DNA of 38,501 nt from an uncultured Oscillospiraceae bacterium (GTDB lineage: Bacteria > Bacillota > Clostridia > Oscillospirales > Acutalibacteraceae), in NCBI GenBank assembly GCA_900540275.1, contig UQFO01000022.1:1-38501 (forward strand), in the 5' to 3' direction. Of this stretch, positions 24,056-31,279 are shown in pieces. Numbering within the stretch: position 1 is the stretch's first letter; the number at the start of each line of letters is the position of its first letter. The notes beneath the pieces were generated by a model. That model had not been told where the DNA came from, did no database searches, and saw only the letters and a program-made list of their open reading frames with translations. Position numbers and translations under genes: made by a program.

Positions 24056-24118
24056 CAAAGAATGTAAACTACAATACAATTATTAAAATAGCCTGACGGC
24101 CTGCAAGGGCAGAAGGGA

Positions 24119-24153
24119 GAAACAGGACGGGAAGATAATTCCCGTCCTGTTTC
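24119..24153. terminator. Hairpin after the ricin-dockerin-cohesin gene
   Basis: A perfect 13-bp stem (GAAACAGGACGGG with CCCGTCCTGTTTC) with a 9-base loop lies 29 bases after the stop at 24182. The minus-strand side has no strong U-tract, so it may end transcription weakly or protect the RNA end. Confidence 0.65.
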
Positions 24154-24181
24154 TTCATTTTAAGCGTAACGCCCGAAGCTG

Positions 24182-25321
24182 TTAAAACCCAAGCTCGGTA
24201 ATGGTCACCCTTTGTTTTCCCCGCAGCGCATTGAAATCAACTCCGTAAAGGCTTTCCATTTGAAAATTGACGGCTGTTTCGCTTATTGCGGTATCCTGCG
24301 GTACGGTGAATTCCGCAGTCATTATAGGAGCCAGCCCGTTCAAGTCAAACGGATTGGCGCTGGAGCTGTTGAAACGAATGGTTCCCGGATTCGACGCGTT
24401 ATAAACAGGCGAGCCGATACGCGAAAACTCAATGGAATCCTCATTGAAAACTACCGCGCCGGAATTGTAGGAGACTGTACCCTGAAGGCCTGCGACCGGG
24501 GCGGAAGTACAGCTGTATTCCAGCGTATACCGGAAGGCAGCCCCCTTATGGTATTCCTGCCCGTTAATCCTAATCAGCGGCTTGTTCATAAACAGCTGGA
24601 TTGCCGTTACATCGGCAATATTGATTACGCCGTCCCGGTTGAAATCCGCCAGATAAAGCTGTGCGCCGGAGAGCGATTCGTCGTCGGCGAGATATTCCTG
24701 TAGATAGGTAACGTCCGCGTTGTTGATATAGCCGTCCATATTAACGTCGCCCAGCTTAAAATCGGCTTTTTCCAGATACCATTTCTGCGCGTCCGCGTTT
24801 GACGAATCAAAGGGCGCCCATTCCAGCAAGACGCCCGTACCCTGCGCCGGAACCTGCAGATACCGTGTAACATAATCGGATGTAAGCATGCTTGTAATGT
24901 AGAACGAGCCGTCGTTCAGCTGTGAGGCAACAATTTTATATTTCGGGTTGCTTGTGCCGGTGGTCAGGGTAACGGACGCTTTGTTGGAAGCAGAATCGAC
25001 GGTTCCCTGAGTCAGCCTATAATCCTCAGGCAACGCGCCGCTGTACATATAATAATAAAAGTCGTAATCCGAAATTTTAATTGTCCATAGCTGGCCCAGG
25101 TTGTTTTTGGAAAACGTATCCTTATATACGGTCTGCCACGGCGCGTTTACGGTAGCGTACATACCGGTCGCTTTATTACGCAGGTAATAAATGCCCTCCT
25201 CAGCATCGTACATTGCGCGCGTGCCAGCCTGCCCAGCTTCCAACGCGCTGTAGCTTGCCGGGATACAAACCATTGCCAGAACGAGCAAGACGCAAATAAC
25301 AGCATTCATTCTTTTTTTCAT
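24182..25321 (-). CDS. Secreted ricin-lectin / dockerin / cohesin-like protein
   Basis: This 379-residue exported protein could act as a scaffold adaptor. AAGGAG lies 9 bases before the ATG at 25321; an earlier in-frame TTG is not used. A signal peptide (about residues 1-27) is followed by a ricin-B-like beta-trefoil at about 41-185 (EEGIYYLRNKATGMYATVN, later LGQLWTI and AQKWYLE). A dockerin at about 190-247 has two Ca loops (LGDVNMDGYINNAD and LADFNRDGVINIAD). A C-terminal domain at about 249-379 looks cohesin-like: a Gly-Leu-Gln-Gly strand, YNSGAVVFNEDSIEF, GTIRFNSSSANPF and MTAEFTV. A dockerin binds a cohesin elsewhere while a cohesin receives another dockerin. The ricin and dockerin calls are firm and the cohesin call is by pattern only. 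Confidence 0.87.
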   Translation of the reverse strand: MKKRMNAVICVLLVLAMVCIPASYSALEAGQAGTRAMYDAEEGIYYLRNKATGMYATVNAPWQTVYKDTFSKNNLGQLWTIKISDYDFYYYMYSGALPEDYRLTQGTVDSASNKASVTLTTGTSNPKYKIVASQLNDGSFYITSMLTSDYVTRYLQVPAQGTGVLLEWAPFDSSNADAQKWYLEKADFKLGDVNMDGYINNADVTYLQEYLADDESLSGAQLYLADFNRDGVINIADVTAIQLFMNKPLIRINGQEYHKGAAFRYTLEYSCTSAPVAGLQGTVSYNSGAVVFNEDSIEFSRIGSPVYNASNPGTIRFNSSSANPFDLNGLAPIMTAEFTVPQDTAISETAVNFQMESLYGVDFNALRGKQRVTITELGF

Positions 25322-25398
25322 CGTTTTTTGCTCCTTATTTTGTTTCAATTTTTTTACGCAAGACAGTCAGCGTTAAGCACTCAGAACGCCTTGTCTGA

Positions 25399-25657
25399 CT
25401 ACTTAGTCAGCGTTTCCACTGTTTCGGTCTGCGTGCCCGTATATTTGTTTACCGCCAGGTCAGAAAATATCAAAGCAATTGAAATTGATTTTCCCTAACA
25501 GTTTTGGTGTTTACAAGCAGGTTTCCACCGATAAAGCATTCGATGTATTCTGCATCGAGCTCCAGCAGCTCGGCAGGATGATACATAACACTTCCCTGTA
25601 TGGAATTCACGGTTGTGCCGCAGCCGTAGCTTGCCTATATTTGCCCTTTGTTCCCTT
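25399..25657 (-). pseudogene. Decayed cohesin-like domain downstream of the ricin-dockerin gene
   Basis: Directly after the stop of the 259-residue ricin-dockerin gene, shifted frames encode pieces that align with the cohesin-like domain of the neighbouring paralogue. One frame reads ASYGCGTTVNSIQGSVMYHP, matching LEYSCTSAPVAGLQGTVSYN, and continues AELLELDAEYIECF, matching AVVFNEDSIEF. After a second frame change, SISIALIFSDLAVNKYTG and TQTETVETLTK resemble the paralogue's last strands. Both genes share RINGQ at the domain boundary. At least two frameshifts, a stop and an internal deletion are needed, so this is a remnant, or a sequencing error if reads disagree. Confidence 0.6.
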
Positions 25658-26437
25658 TTAGAAGAGCTGTCCGTTGATTCTGGCAGTTTTACCCGCAATA
25701 AACATTTGTATTGCTGCAGCATCGCGAATATCTACTACACCGTTACAGTCGAAGTCAGCAAGTAATATCTGCGCGGCGGTGAAGGATTCGCAGGCAGCAA
25801 GATACATTTGTATTGCTGTCGCGTCCCTGATATCCAAATAGCCGTCCATATTGGCGTCGCCCAACACATAGCCGGCGGGTTCCAGATACCATGAATGGTA
25901 TTCGATGCTCATAGTGTCGAATGTATACCACGAAAGAAGGGAGCCGGACGTGTTGGATTTATCTGGGACTTCCAAATATTTTTCAAAATCCATCGCCTGT
26001 TTTTTTCCGCTTATGTAACAGGTACCGTCTGTATTTTTTGACACAGAAACGTTAAATGCACCGTCGGAAAGCATACTGGCAGCCGCCCTGCTCGATGTCG
26101 TCTGCAGTCCCTGAGCCAGATAACAGGAAGCGTCCAACAAGCCATTTTGTACATTATAATATCCATCGTCGGCAGAGCGCTTAATGACCCATATCTGATT
26201 ATTTCCGCCGGTGAAGGGCTGCTGCCTGATGTTTTGTGTATTTTCCGTATCGACCGAAGCATACAGTCCGCTGCCCTTGTTTTTCAAAAAATAAAGTCCT
26301 TCTTCCAATTGCGCGGCAGTGGATTGCGCACTGCCGGATGGCTGTGTTCCCTGTGCGCTGACGCCGCAAAACGGCAGGCACAGCAATACCGCAGCTAGTA
26401 AAATCGATAGTATGGTGGTTTTTGTTTTTTTTCTCAT
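25658..26437 (-). CDS. Secreted ricin-lectin / dockerin protein, probably truncated
   Basis: This 259-residue exported protein is a paralogue of the gene at 24182-25321. AAGGAAA precedes the ATG. A signal peptide is cut near VSA|QG (about residue 29). A ricin-B-like domain spans about 43-188 (EEGLYFLKNKGSGLYASVD, NNQIWVIKR, HSWYLEPAG), and a dockerin about 191-250 has loops LGDANMDGYLDIRD and LADFDCNGVVDIRD. The second loop has Asn in place of the usual fifth-position Asp. The protein ends seven residues after the dockerin at the point where the paralogue enters its cohesin-like domain, and remnants of that domain follow. It should bind a cohesin and a sugar but no longer present a cohesin. 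Candidate operator repeats lie upstream at 26578-26604. Confidence 0.87.
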   Translation of the reverse strand: MRKKTKTTILSILLAAVLLCLPFCGVSAQGTQPSGSAQSTAAQLEEGLYFLKNKGSGLYASVDTENTQNIRQQPFTGGNNQIWVIKRSADDGYYNVQNGLLDASCYLAQGLQTTSSRAAASMLSDGAFNVSVSKNTDGTCYISGKKQAMDFEKYLEVPDKSNTSGSLLSWYTFDTMSIEYHSWYLEPAGYVLGDANMDGYLDIRDATAIQMYLAACESFTAAQILLADFDCNGVVDIRDAAAIQMFIAGKTARINGQLF

Positions 26438-26577
26438 TTTCCTTACCCCTTTTGTTTTTTATAAAACGCCCAGTATGAACAATAGACATTTTACAGCATT
26501 ATTTTATCAATTTATAACCTTTTATGTGAAATTCAGTCACATAATATGTTTATAAAATAAGTAAAATATTTTTGTGT

Positions 26578-26604
26578 GTCGAAATTCAGGTTATATTGTC
26601 GAAT
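26578..26604 (-). promoter_or_regulatory. Candidate AraC-type operator, 20-bp period
   Basis: On the minus strand ATTCGAC (26604-26598) and TTTCGAC (26584-26578) are direct repeats 20 bases apart, two helical turns. A TATAAA box follows 23 bases later (26554-26549). This resembles the layout of the ATTCGAC sites at 35594 and 37093, though the period differs. Confidence 0.4.
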
Positions 26605-26635
26605 TAAAATATATAGGAATTTATTATAAATTATA

Positions 26636-26664
26636 TTGACATTTTTATAAATATATATGATAAT
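26636..26664 (+). promoter_or_regulatory. Promoter of the VWA-lipase gene
   Basis: TTGACA (26636-26641) and GATAAT (26659-26664) are 17 bases apart, a near-consensus housekeeping promoter. The leader is about 115 bases. Confidence 0.8.
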
Positions 26665-26786
26665 TTTGATATAAACCATAAAAAGCCCGATATGGTATTA
26701 ATAACAGAATAAGGAGGGGCGTATTAAAGGGGAGATATCGTGTCGGATGCAAAAATCTATATTTTAATCTGGAGGAGGTAAAAATC

Positions 26787-29700
26787 ATGAATTTAAAAAA
26801 AATCACATCCTTGCTGCTGGCTTCGCTTCTGGTGGCAAGCAGCTTTTCCGCCTCAGCATTTTCAGCGGCGGAGCAGAGCAGTACAGACAGCGCGGCCATT
26901 TTGCAGGCGGATATTTCAGATGAACAGGCCCAATCGCTCGACAGCGACAACGACGGCGTACCCGACTACCTGGAGGAGCTGTATCACAGCGATAAGGATA
27001 AAGCCGATACCGACGGCGACGGCCTGAGCGATTATGCAGAAATTTATCTGCTTCATACTGACCCTGCGAAGAAGGACACAGACGGCAACGGGATAGAGGA
27101 CGGCGATGAGGATACGGACGGCGACGGCCTCACAAACCTTGAAGAGCTTGCCCACAAAACAAATCCCGCAAAGGCTGATACGGACGGCGACGGCCTGAGC
27201 GACGGCGACGAAATCAATACATATAGGACAGACCCGCTGAAGGCCGATACCGACGGCGACGGCCTGAGCGATTATGAGGAAATAAAGCTTGGACTCGACC
27301 CGCTCAGGGCAAGCAGCGACGGTGTCCGTAACGACGCGGACAGGCTCTTTGCGCAAACGCTGGGAAGCGCGGCAATCGACGAAGCGCTTCTGGCGCAGGA
27401 CGCGCTTCTTATCCCCTCTATATCAGCGGAGGTTCCGGGCTTCATTGACCAACGGGTCAAAGTAAGCGCGGCTGAGGAATTCCTGCTGCCGGACCAGCGC
27501 GCGGTCGTGGGAAAAGCGGTGTCAATCGATTCTTCATACGGCAGCAGCTACAGCCTGACGCTCAGCTTCAAACGCCAGGCGCTCCAAGAGGACTATGCCT
27601 CTGATTTGGTAATCTGCGCAATGCAGGACGGGAAAATCGTACCATTGGACACGCAGCCCGGCGCGCAAGCCGATACAATCCAGGCGCGTATATCCGCAGG
27701 CGGTATTTATTTTGTCCTGAAAGCGGACACCTTCCTCAATAATCTGGGACTTGCCCCGAATACCCAGGCAAGTTCAGATAACACGCAGCCTGGACAAGCC
27801 GACGTCGTCTTTGTTGTTGACACGTCTTCGTCCGCTGGGAACGTATCAGGCCGGATTGCGCAGTATCTCGATACATTCTCCGACCGTCTGTCGGACGGCG
27901 GCAGCATCGTTCCCAACTTTGCGATAGTCGGCACGGACGGGACCGGCGCGCGGATTTTAAAGAACGGCCCGTCCAACTGGTTTACCGACGCTTCTGAACT
28001 CAGCGCAAAAATCGCGGAACTGAACCGCGCGGAAAAAACTCCGGACGACGCGCTTGAAGCGGCCGGAAAGCTAGATTACCGCAGCTCGGCCGATAAATTT
28101 GTCGTCTTGGTGACCGATTCCGGCTTGCAGCTGCAGGGCAAAAGCCCGGCCGCCGCAATGAAACAGAAGATTGAGCGCTTCTCTGAAAAGGGGATTTCCG
28201 CAAGCGTTATGACTACGCCGAGCAAAAACGCCTCTTATAAGGAGCTTTACCAGAAGACAGGCGGCGCCTACGCAGACCTCAGCGGAAATATGCGTACGGA
28301 AATTTCTTCCCTTGCCGGCCATATGGCGGACGAGGTAAACGACGGCTGCTGGGTAATGCTCAGCAACTACCAGTCCGTCAAGCTGGACGGCCCTGTTTCC
28401 GCTTCGAACAAAATCGATACGGACGGCGACGGCCTGAGCGATTATGAGGAGCTCGGCGCTTTGGAGCGCAGGGACCTTTCCGCATTTTCAGATGACGCAG
28501 GACAGGAAAGCGCCCTGGTTTACACCACGCTTTCAAACCCGGTTGCCGCCGACTCCGACTACGACGGAATCGACGACGCGTCCGATCCGAAACCGCTGGA
28601 CAATACGTTCTCTGGTACGCTTACAACAAGCCAGGCGGCCTCTACCGTCAATTATTCCATGGATTACCGCAGGTTCTTTGCCAATAACGAAACCTACAGC
28701 CAGCCGCTGAGTACCGTTTCCTCGCTGTGGTCGTCCGTCATTTACGACGGCGTCACGCTCAACGTCGGCGGGTCGGCAAAGGCTATCGCCGCCTTGATGC
28801 AGTATCACGGCCTGAAGGATGTAAAAAGCTATAAGCTTGCTAATTCATACAGCGACTACCACCTTTCCGAGCTTGCAATCGGGCACAGGACCGTTTCCTA
28901 TAACGGAACGGAAAAAGAAATAATTTCCGTATCGGTGAGAGGCACAAACGGGACGCTTCAGGAATGGTCGAGCAACTTTGACATCGGCGACCCGAACGAA
29001 TCGCCTCAGACGGCAGACTGGACTGTGAAAACAAATCACAAAGGCTTTGATATTGCCGCGACAAGGCTGCTCAATTACATTAATACCTACATCCGCAGCT
29101 ATACGTCTTCCACTTCAAACAAAGTTCTTTGGGTAACGGGCCATTCCCGCGGCGCGGGCATCGCCAATATCCTCGGAGCGCGCCTGCAGAACGCAGGATA
29201 CTACAACTATACGTATACCTTTGCGGCGCCTAATACCACGACCGCCTCAAACACGGCGAACTACAAGAGCATCTTCAATGTCGTTAACACAGACGACTTC
29301 GTCCCGTGCCTGCCGATGACGCAGTGGGGCTTTAAACGGTATGGCAGGACAGCGAGCATAAGCGTTGCGAAAAATTATGAGAAGGAATGGGAAGCGCTTG
29401 TCTCCAAGTTTGACTATAACCCCGATACCTTCGGTATGCAGAACACTGTCAACGATATTGCGGCAGTCGCTACAGGCAGAAGCGACTGCTACCGTTACAC
29501 CTGTAAGTGCCACGGCGACGGCAGCAACGATACCATTACCATCATCAACCGCGGCATGTCGGAATCGAGCCGGGAGAAGGCAATCGCAAAAATCCCTGTC
29601 AACGCGCTTCCGCACTGTATTATTACCCGTTATAACGGCGGATTGATTTCCGGCTGGGATTTTGAGGTCTGCCAGTCGCCCAGCTACTTCATGCAGCTTC

Positions 29701-29882
29701 TCGCGGCACAGATGTCCGGTGAAATCAACGCATACCGCTTCGCGGTCGAGCTGAATATTGCGAAGCGTTATGAAAAGGCAAAAACCAGTATCATCGCTTC
29801 CGCAATCGGCGGGCTCGCCCACCCGCACTGGCAGGAGACGTATTACCTCCTGTCCACGCACATCAATTCTTCCAACTTCTAA
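26787..29882 (+). CDS. Large secreted protein with TSP3 repeats, VWA domain and lipase-like domain
   Basis: This 1,031-residue exported protein has a new-looking combination of domains. The ribosome site GGAGGAGG precedes the ATG and a signal peptide covers about residues 1-28. Residues about 50-180 carry five or six calcium-binding thrombospondin type 3 repeats (DTDGDGLSDYAEI and similar). A VWA domain spans about 338-515 with the metal-site motif DTSSS at 345-349 and VTDSG later. A second TSP3 pair is at 542-604. Residues about 640-950 resemble a class 3 lipase: nucleophile Ser787 in VTGHSRGAGIANI, a likely Asp in NTDDFVP (about 835-837) and His in LPHCIIT (943). It has no dockerin or wall anchor, so it may be released or held by the VWA domain. 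The substrate is unknown. Confidence 0.88.
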   Translation: MNLKKITSLLLASLLVASSFSASAFSAAEQSSTDSAAILQADISDEQAQSLDSDNDGVPDYLEELYHSDKDKADTDGDGLSDYAEIYLLHTDPAKKDTDGNGIEDGDEDTDGDGLTNLEELAHKTNPAKADTDGDGLSDGDEINTYRTDPLKADTDGDGLSDYEEIKLGLDPLRASSDGVRNDADRLFAQTLGSAAIDEALLAQDALLIPSISAEVPGFIDQRVKVSAAEEFLLPDQRAVVGKAVSIDSSYGSSYSLTLSFKRQALQEDYASDLVICAMQDGKIVPLDTQPGAQADTIQARISAGGIYFVLKADTFLNNLGLAPNTQASSDNTQPGQADVVFVVDTSSSAGNVSGRIAQYLDTFSDRLSDGGSIVPNFAIVGTDGTGARILKNGPSNWFTDASELSAKIAELNRAEKTPDDALEAAGKLDYRSSADKFVVLVTDSGLQLQGKSPAAAMKQKIERFSEKGISASVMTTPSKNASYKELYQKTGGAYADLSGNMRTEISSLAGHMADEVNDGCWVMLSNYQSVKLDGPVSASNKIDTDGDGLSDYEELGALERRDLSAFSDDAGQESALVYTTLSNPVAADSDYDGIDDASDPKPLDNTFSGTLTTSQAASTVNYSMDYRRFFANNETYSQPLSTVSSLWSSVIYDGVTLNVGGSAKAIAALMQYHGLKDVKSYKLANSYSDYHLSELAIGHRTVSYNGTEKEIISVSVRGTNGTLQEWSSNFDIGDPNESPQTADWTVKTNHKGFDIAATRLLNYINTYIRSYTSSTSNKVLWVTGHSRGAGIANILGARLQNAGYYNYTYTFAAPNTTTASNTANYKSIFNVVNTDDFVPCLPMTQWGFKRYGRTASISVAKNYEKEWEALVSKFDYNPDTFGMQNTVNDIAAVATGRSDCYRYTCKCHGDGSNDTITIINRGMSESSREKAIAKIPVNALPHCIITRYNGGLISGWDFEVCQSPSYFMQLLAAQMSGEINAYRFAVELNIAKRYEKAKTSIIASAIGGLAHPHWQETYYLLSTHINSSNF

Positions 29883-29910
29883 ACGGAAACCGCAGCCCTT
29901 GCCCTTGGGT

Positions 29911-29946
29911 AAAGCGGCACAGCCAAGCCGGCTGTGCCGCTTTTTT
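29911..29946 (+). terminator. Terminator of the VWA-lipase gene
   Basis: A perfect 14-bp stem (AAAGCGGCACAGCC with GGCTGTGCCGCTTT) and 5-base loop, followed by TTTTTT, lie 28 bases after the stop. Confidence 0.93.
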
Positions 29947-30017
29947 GCCTTGTCAAGCCTGTACTTGACCGCTGGAAGGTGGTAAAATAAAGAAAAATCC
30001 AGCACAGGAGGAATAAA

Positions 30018-30623
30018 ATGAACGCAGCTATATCCGGCAGGAGGAGCATAAGAAAATACAAAAGCATACCCGTGGAACGGGAATTGATTGAACAGGTTTT
30101 ACAGGCAGGGCTTTACGCTCCCTCGTCTAAAAACCGGCAGCCCTGGAAGTTTATCGTAACCTCCGGCAAGGCAAAAAAAGCTTTGCTCGGCGCAATGCAA
30201 AAAGGGCTGGACAGGGAGAAAAGCAAAGAGGCGCTGCTGCCGGGCAGCAGGCAGCACCTGGGCGGCGCGGCGCACACATTGGAAATTATGGAGCAGGCGC
30301 CAGTCGTCGTCTTTGTAATAAACCCGCTGGGAATCGGCCTGTATGAGACGCTTTCACCAGAGGAGCGCGTATACGAAATCTGTAACGCGCAGTCTGTCGG
30401 AGCGGCGATTGAAAACATGTCGCTTGCGGCGGCAGATTTGGGACTCGGAAGCCTTTGGATTTGCGACACCTATTTTGCTTACCGGGAGCTGAAGGACAGC
30501 CTGAACACACAAGGGGAGCTATTTGCCGCCGTAGCGCTCGGCTACGCTGATGAAGCGCCTCCGCAAAGGCCCAGAAAATCATTGGAAGAAGCCGCCGAAT
30601 GGAGACTCGGCGAAACAGTATAA
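30018..30623 (+). CDS. Nitroreductase family protein
   Basis: This 201-residue FMN-dependent oxidoreductase is probably cytoplasmic. The family signature is at the start (AISGRRSIRKYKSIPV, then LYAPSSKNRQPWKFIVTS) and FMN-contacting residues appear again in ICNAQSVGAAIENMSLAAAD and LGSLWICDTYF. AGGAGGA precedes the ATG. Members reduce nitro-compounds, quinones or flavins with NAD(P)H, and the substrate cannot be told. It is a single gene after a terminator. A weak promoter (TTGACC at 29965, TAAAGA at 29988) lies in front. Confidence 0.93.
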   Translation: MNAAISGRRSIRKYKSIPVERELIEQVLQAGLYAPSSKNRQPWKFIVTSGKAKKALLGAMQKGLDREKSKEALLPGSRQHLGGAAHTLEIMEQAPVVVFVINPLGIGLYETLSPEERVYEICNAQSVGAAIENMSLAAADLGLGSLWICDTYFAYRELKDSLNTQGELFAAVALGYADEAPPQRPRKSLEEAAEWRLGETV

Positions 30624-30720
30624 TTCAAAGCCGTACCGCCCGCGCCGGAAAACGGCGCAGAAGGAATTATGAACGGTTTGAAAAGTTTTTGCCTTTCGCC
30701 CCAAATCGCCGTTTCTCTAC

Positions 30721-30749
30721 TTGAACCGCCGCTGCTGCGGTGTTATGAT
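30721..30749 (+). promoter_or_regulatory. Promoter of the zinc-ribbon membrane protein gene
   Basis: TTGAAC (30721-30726) and TATGAT (30744-30749) are 17 bases apart, about 25 bases before the AAAAGGAGA ribosome site. Confidence 0.75.
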
Positions 30750-30787
30750 AGGGTACGTTATCAAACAGAAAAAGGAGACTTGCCCTG

Positions 30788-31216
30788 ATGATGTGGAGAT
30801 TTCGGGAATTGCTTGCCCGCTTTATGTACGGGCGGCACGGCATCGACCAGTTTTCCGTCTTTTTAATTGTAGTTTATCTTGTAATCGCGCTTGCGAGCCT
30901 GTTCACCAGAACGTATATTATTACAATCCTGGAACTGCTTCTGCTGGTTTATTTTGCCTTTCGTATGCTGTCGCGCAATACGGTGAAAAGGTCTGCGGAA
31001 AACGCGCGGTTTTTAAAAATCTGGAGCGCAGTTTCTTCGTGGTTTCACAGGGCCTCCGCACGTATCAAGGAATCTCGCACAAGAGTTTACCACAAATGCC
31101 CGAACTGCAAGGCGACGCTTCGCCTGCCGCGCCGCAAAGGAAAGCATACGGTAGCCTGCCCCAAATGCGGGAAGGATTTCCAGATGAAGGTTTGGTTCGG
31201 CCCGTCAAAAAAATAA
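30788..31216 (+). CDS. Small membrane protein with C-terminal zinc ribbon
   Basis: This 142-residue protein has two membrane helices at about residues 22-40 and 43-62, a basic cytoplasmic stretch, and a zinc ribbon with CPNC (about 106-109) and CPKC (about 127-130) pairs. Such proteins are widespread in Clostridia and no function is known; the ribbon may bind nucleic acid or a partner. AAAAGGAGA precedes two adjacent ATG codons. It ends before a bidirectional terminator shared with the YhgE gene. Confidence 0.83.
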   Translation: MMWRFRELLARFMYGRHGIDQFSVFLIVVYLVIALASLFTRTYIITILELLLLVYFAFRMLSRNTVKRSAENARFLKIWSAVSSWFHRASARIKESRTRVYHKCPNCKATLRLPRRKGKHTVACPKCGKDFQMKVWFGPSKK

Positions 31217-31237
31217 TATTTTAGTTTCTATAAAAAG

Positions 31238-31265
31238 AGGCTCCGCTGCCAATGCAGCGGAGCCT
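31238..31265. terminator. Bidirectional terminator between convergent genes
   Basis: A perfect 12-bp stem (AGGCTCCGCTGC with GCAGCGGAGCCT) and 4-base loop lie between the convergent zinc-ribbon and YhgE genes, with A-runs on the left and T-rich DNA on the right. Confidence 0.9.
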
Positions 31266-31279
31266 TTGGTTTTACACGT

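Larger units (their letters stand above)
26438..26786. other. Divergent promoter region between the dockerin and VWA-lipase genes
   Basis: This AT-rich stretch holds a strong plus-strand promoter (26636-26664), candidate AraC-type operator repeats (26578-26604) and a TATAAA -10-like box for the minus-strand gene (26554-26549). The plus-strand leader is about 115 bases with GGAGGAGG before the ATG. No gene is seen. Confidence 0.6.

Noticed and set aside
24001..24118. A leucine T-box or attenuator before leuB
   Set aside because: The promoter lies only about 20-25 bases before the ribosome site, leaving no room for a leader structure.
30721..31224. A 167-codon plus frame overlapping the zinc-ribbon gene
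   Set aside because: The 142-codon frame has the ribosome site, membrane helices and paired Cys motifs; the longer one has none of these.
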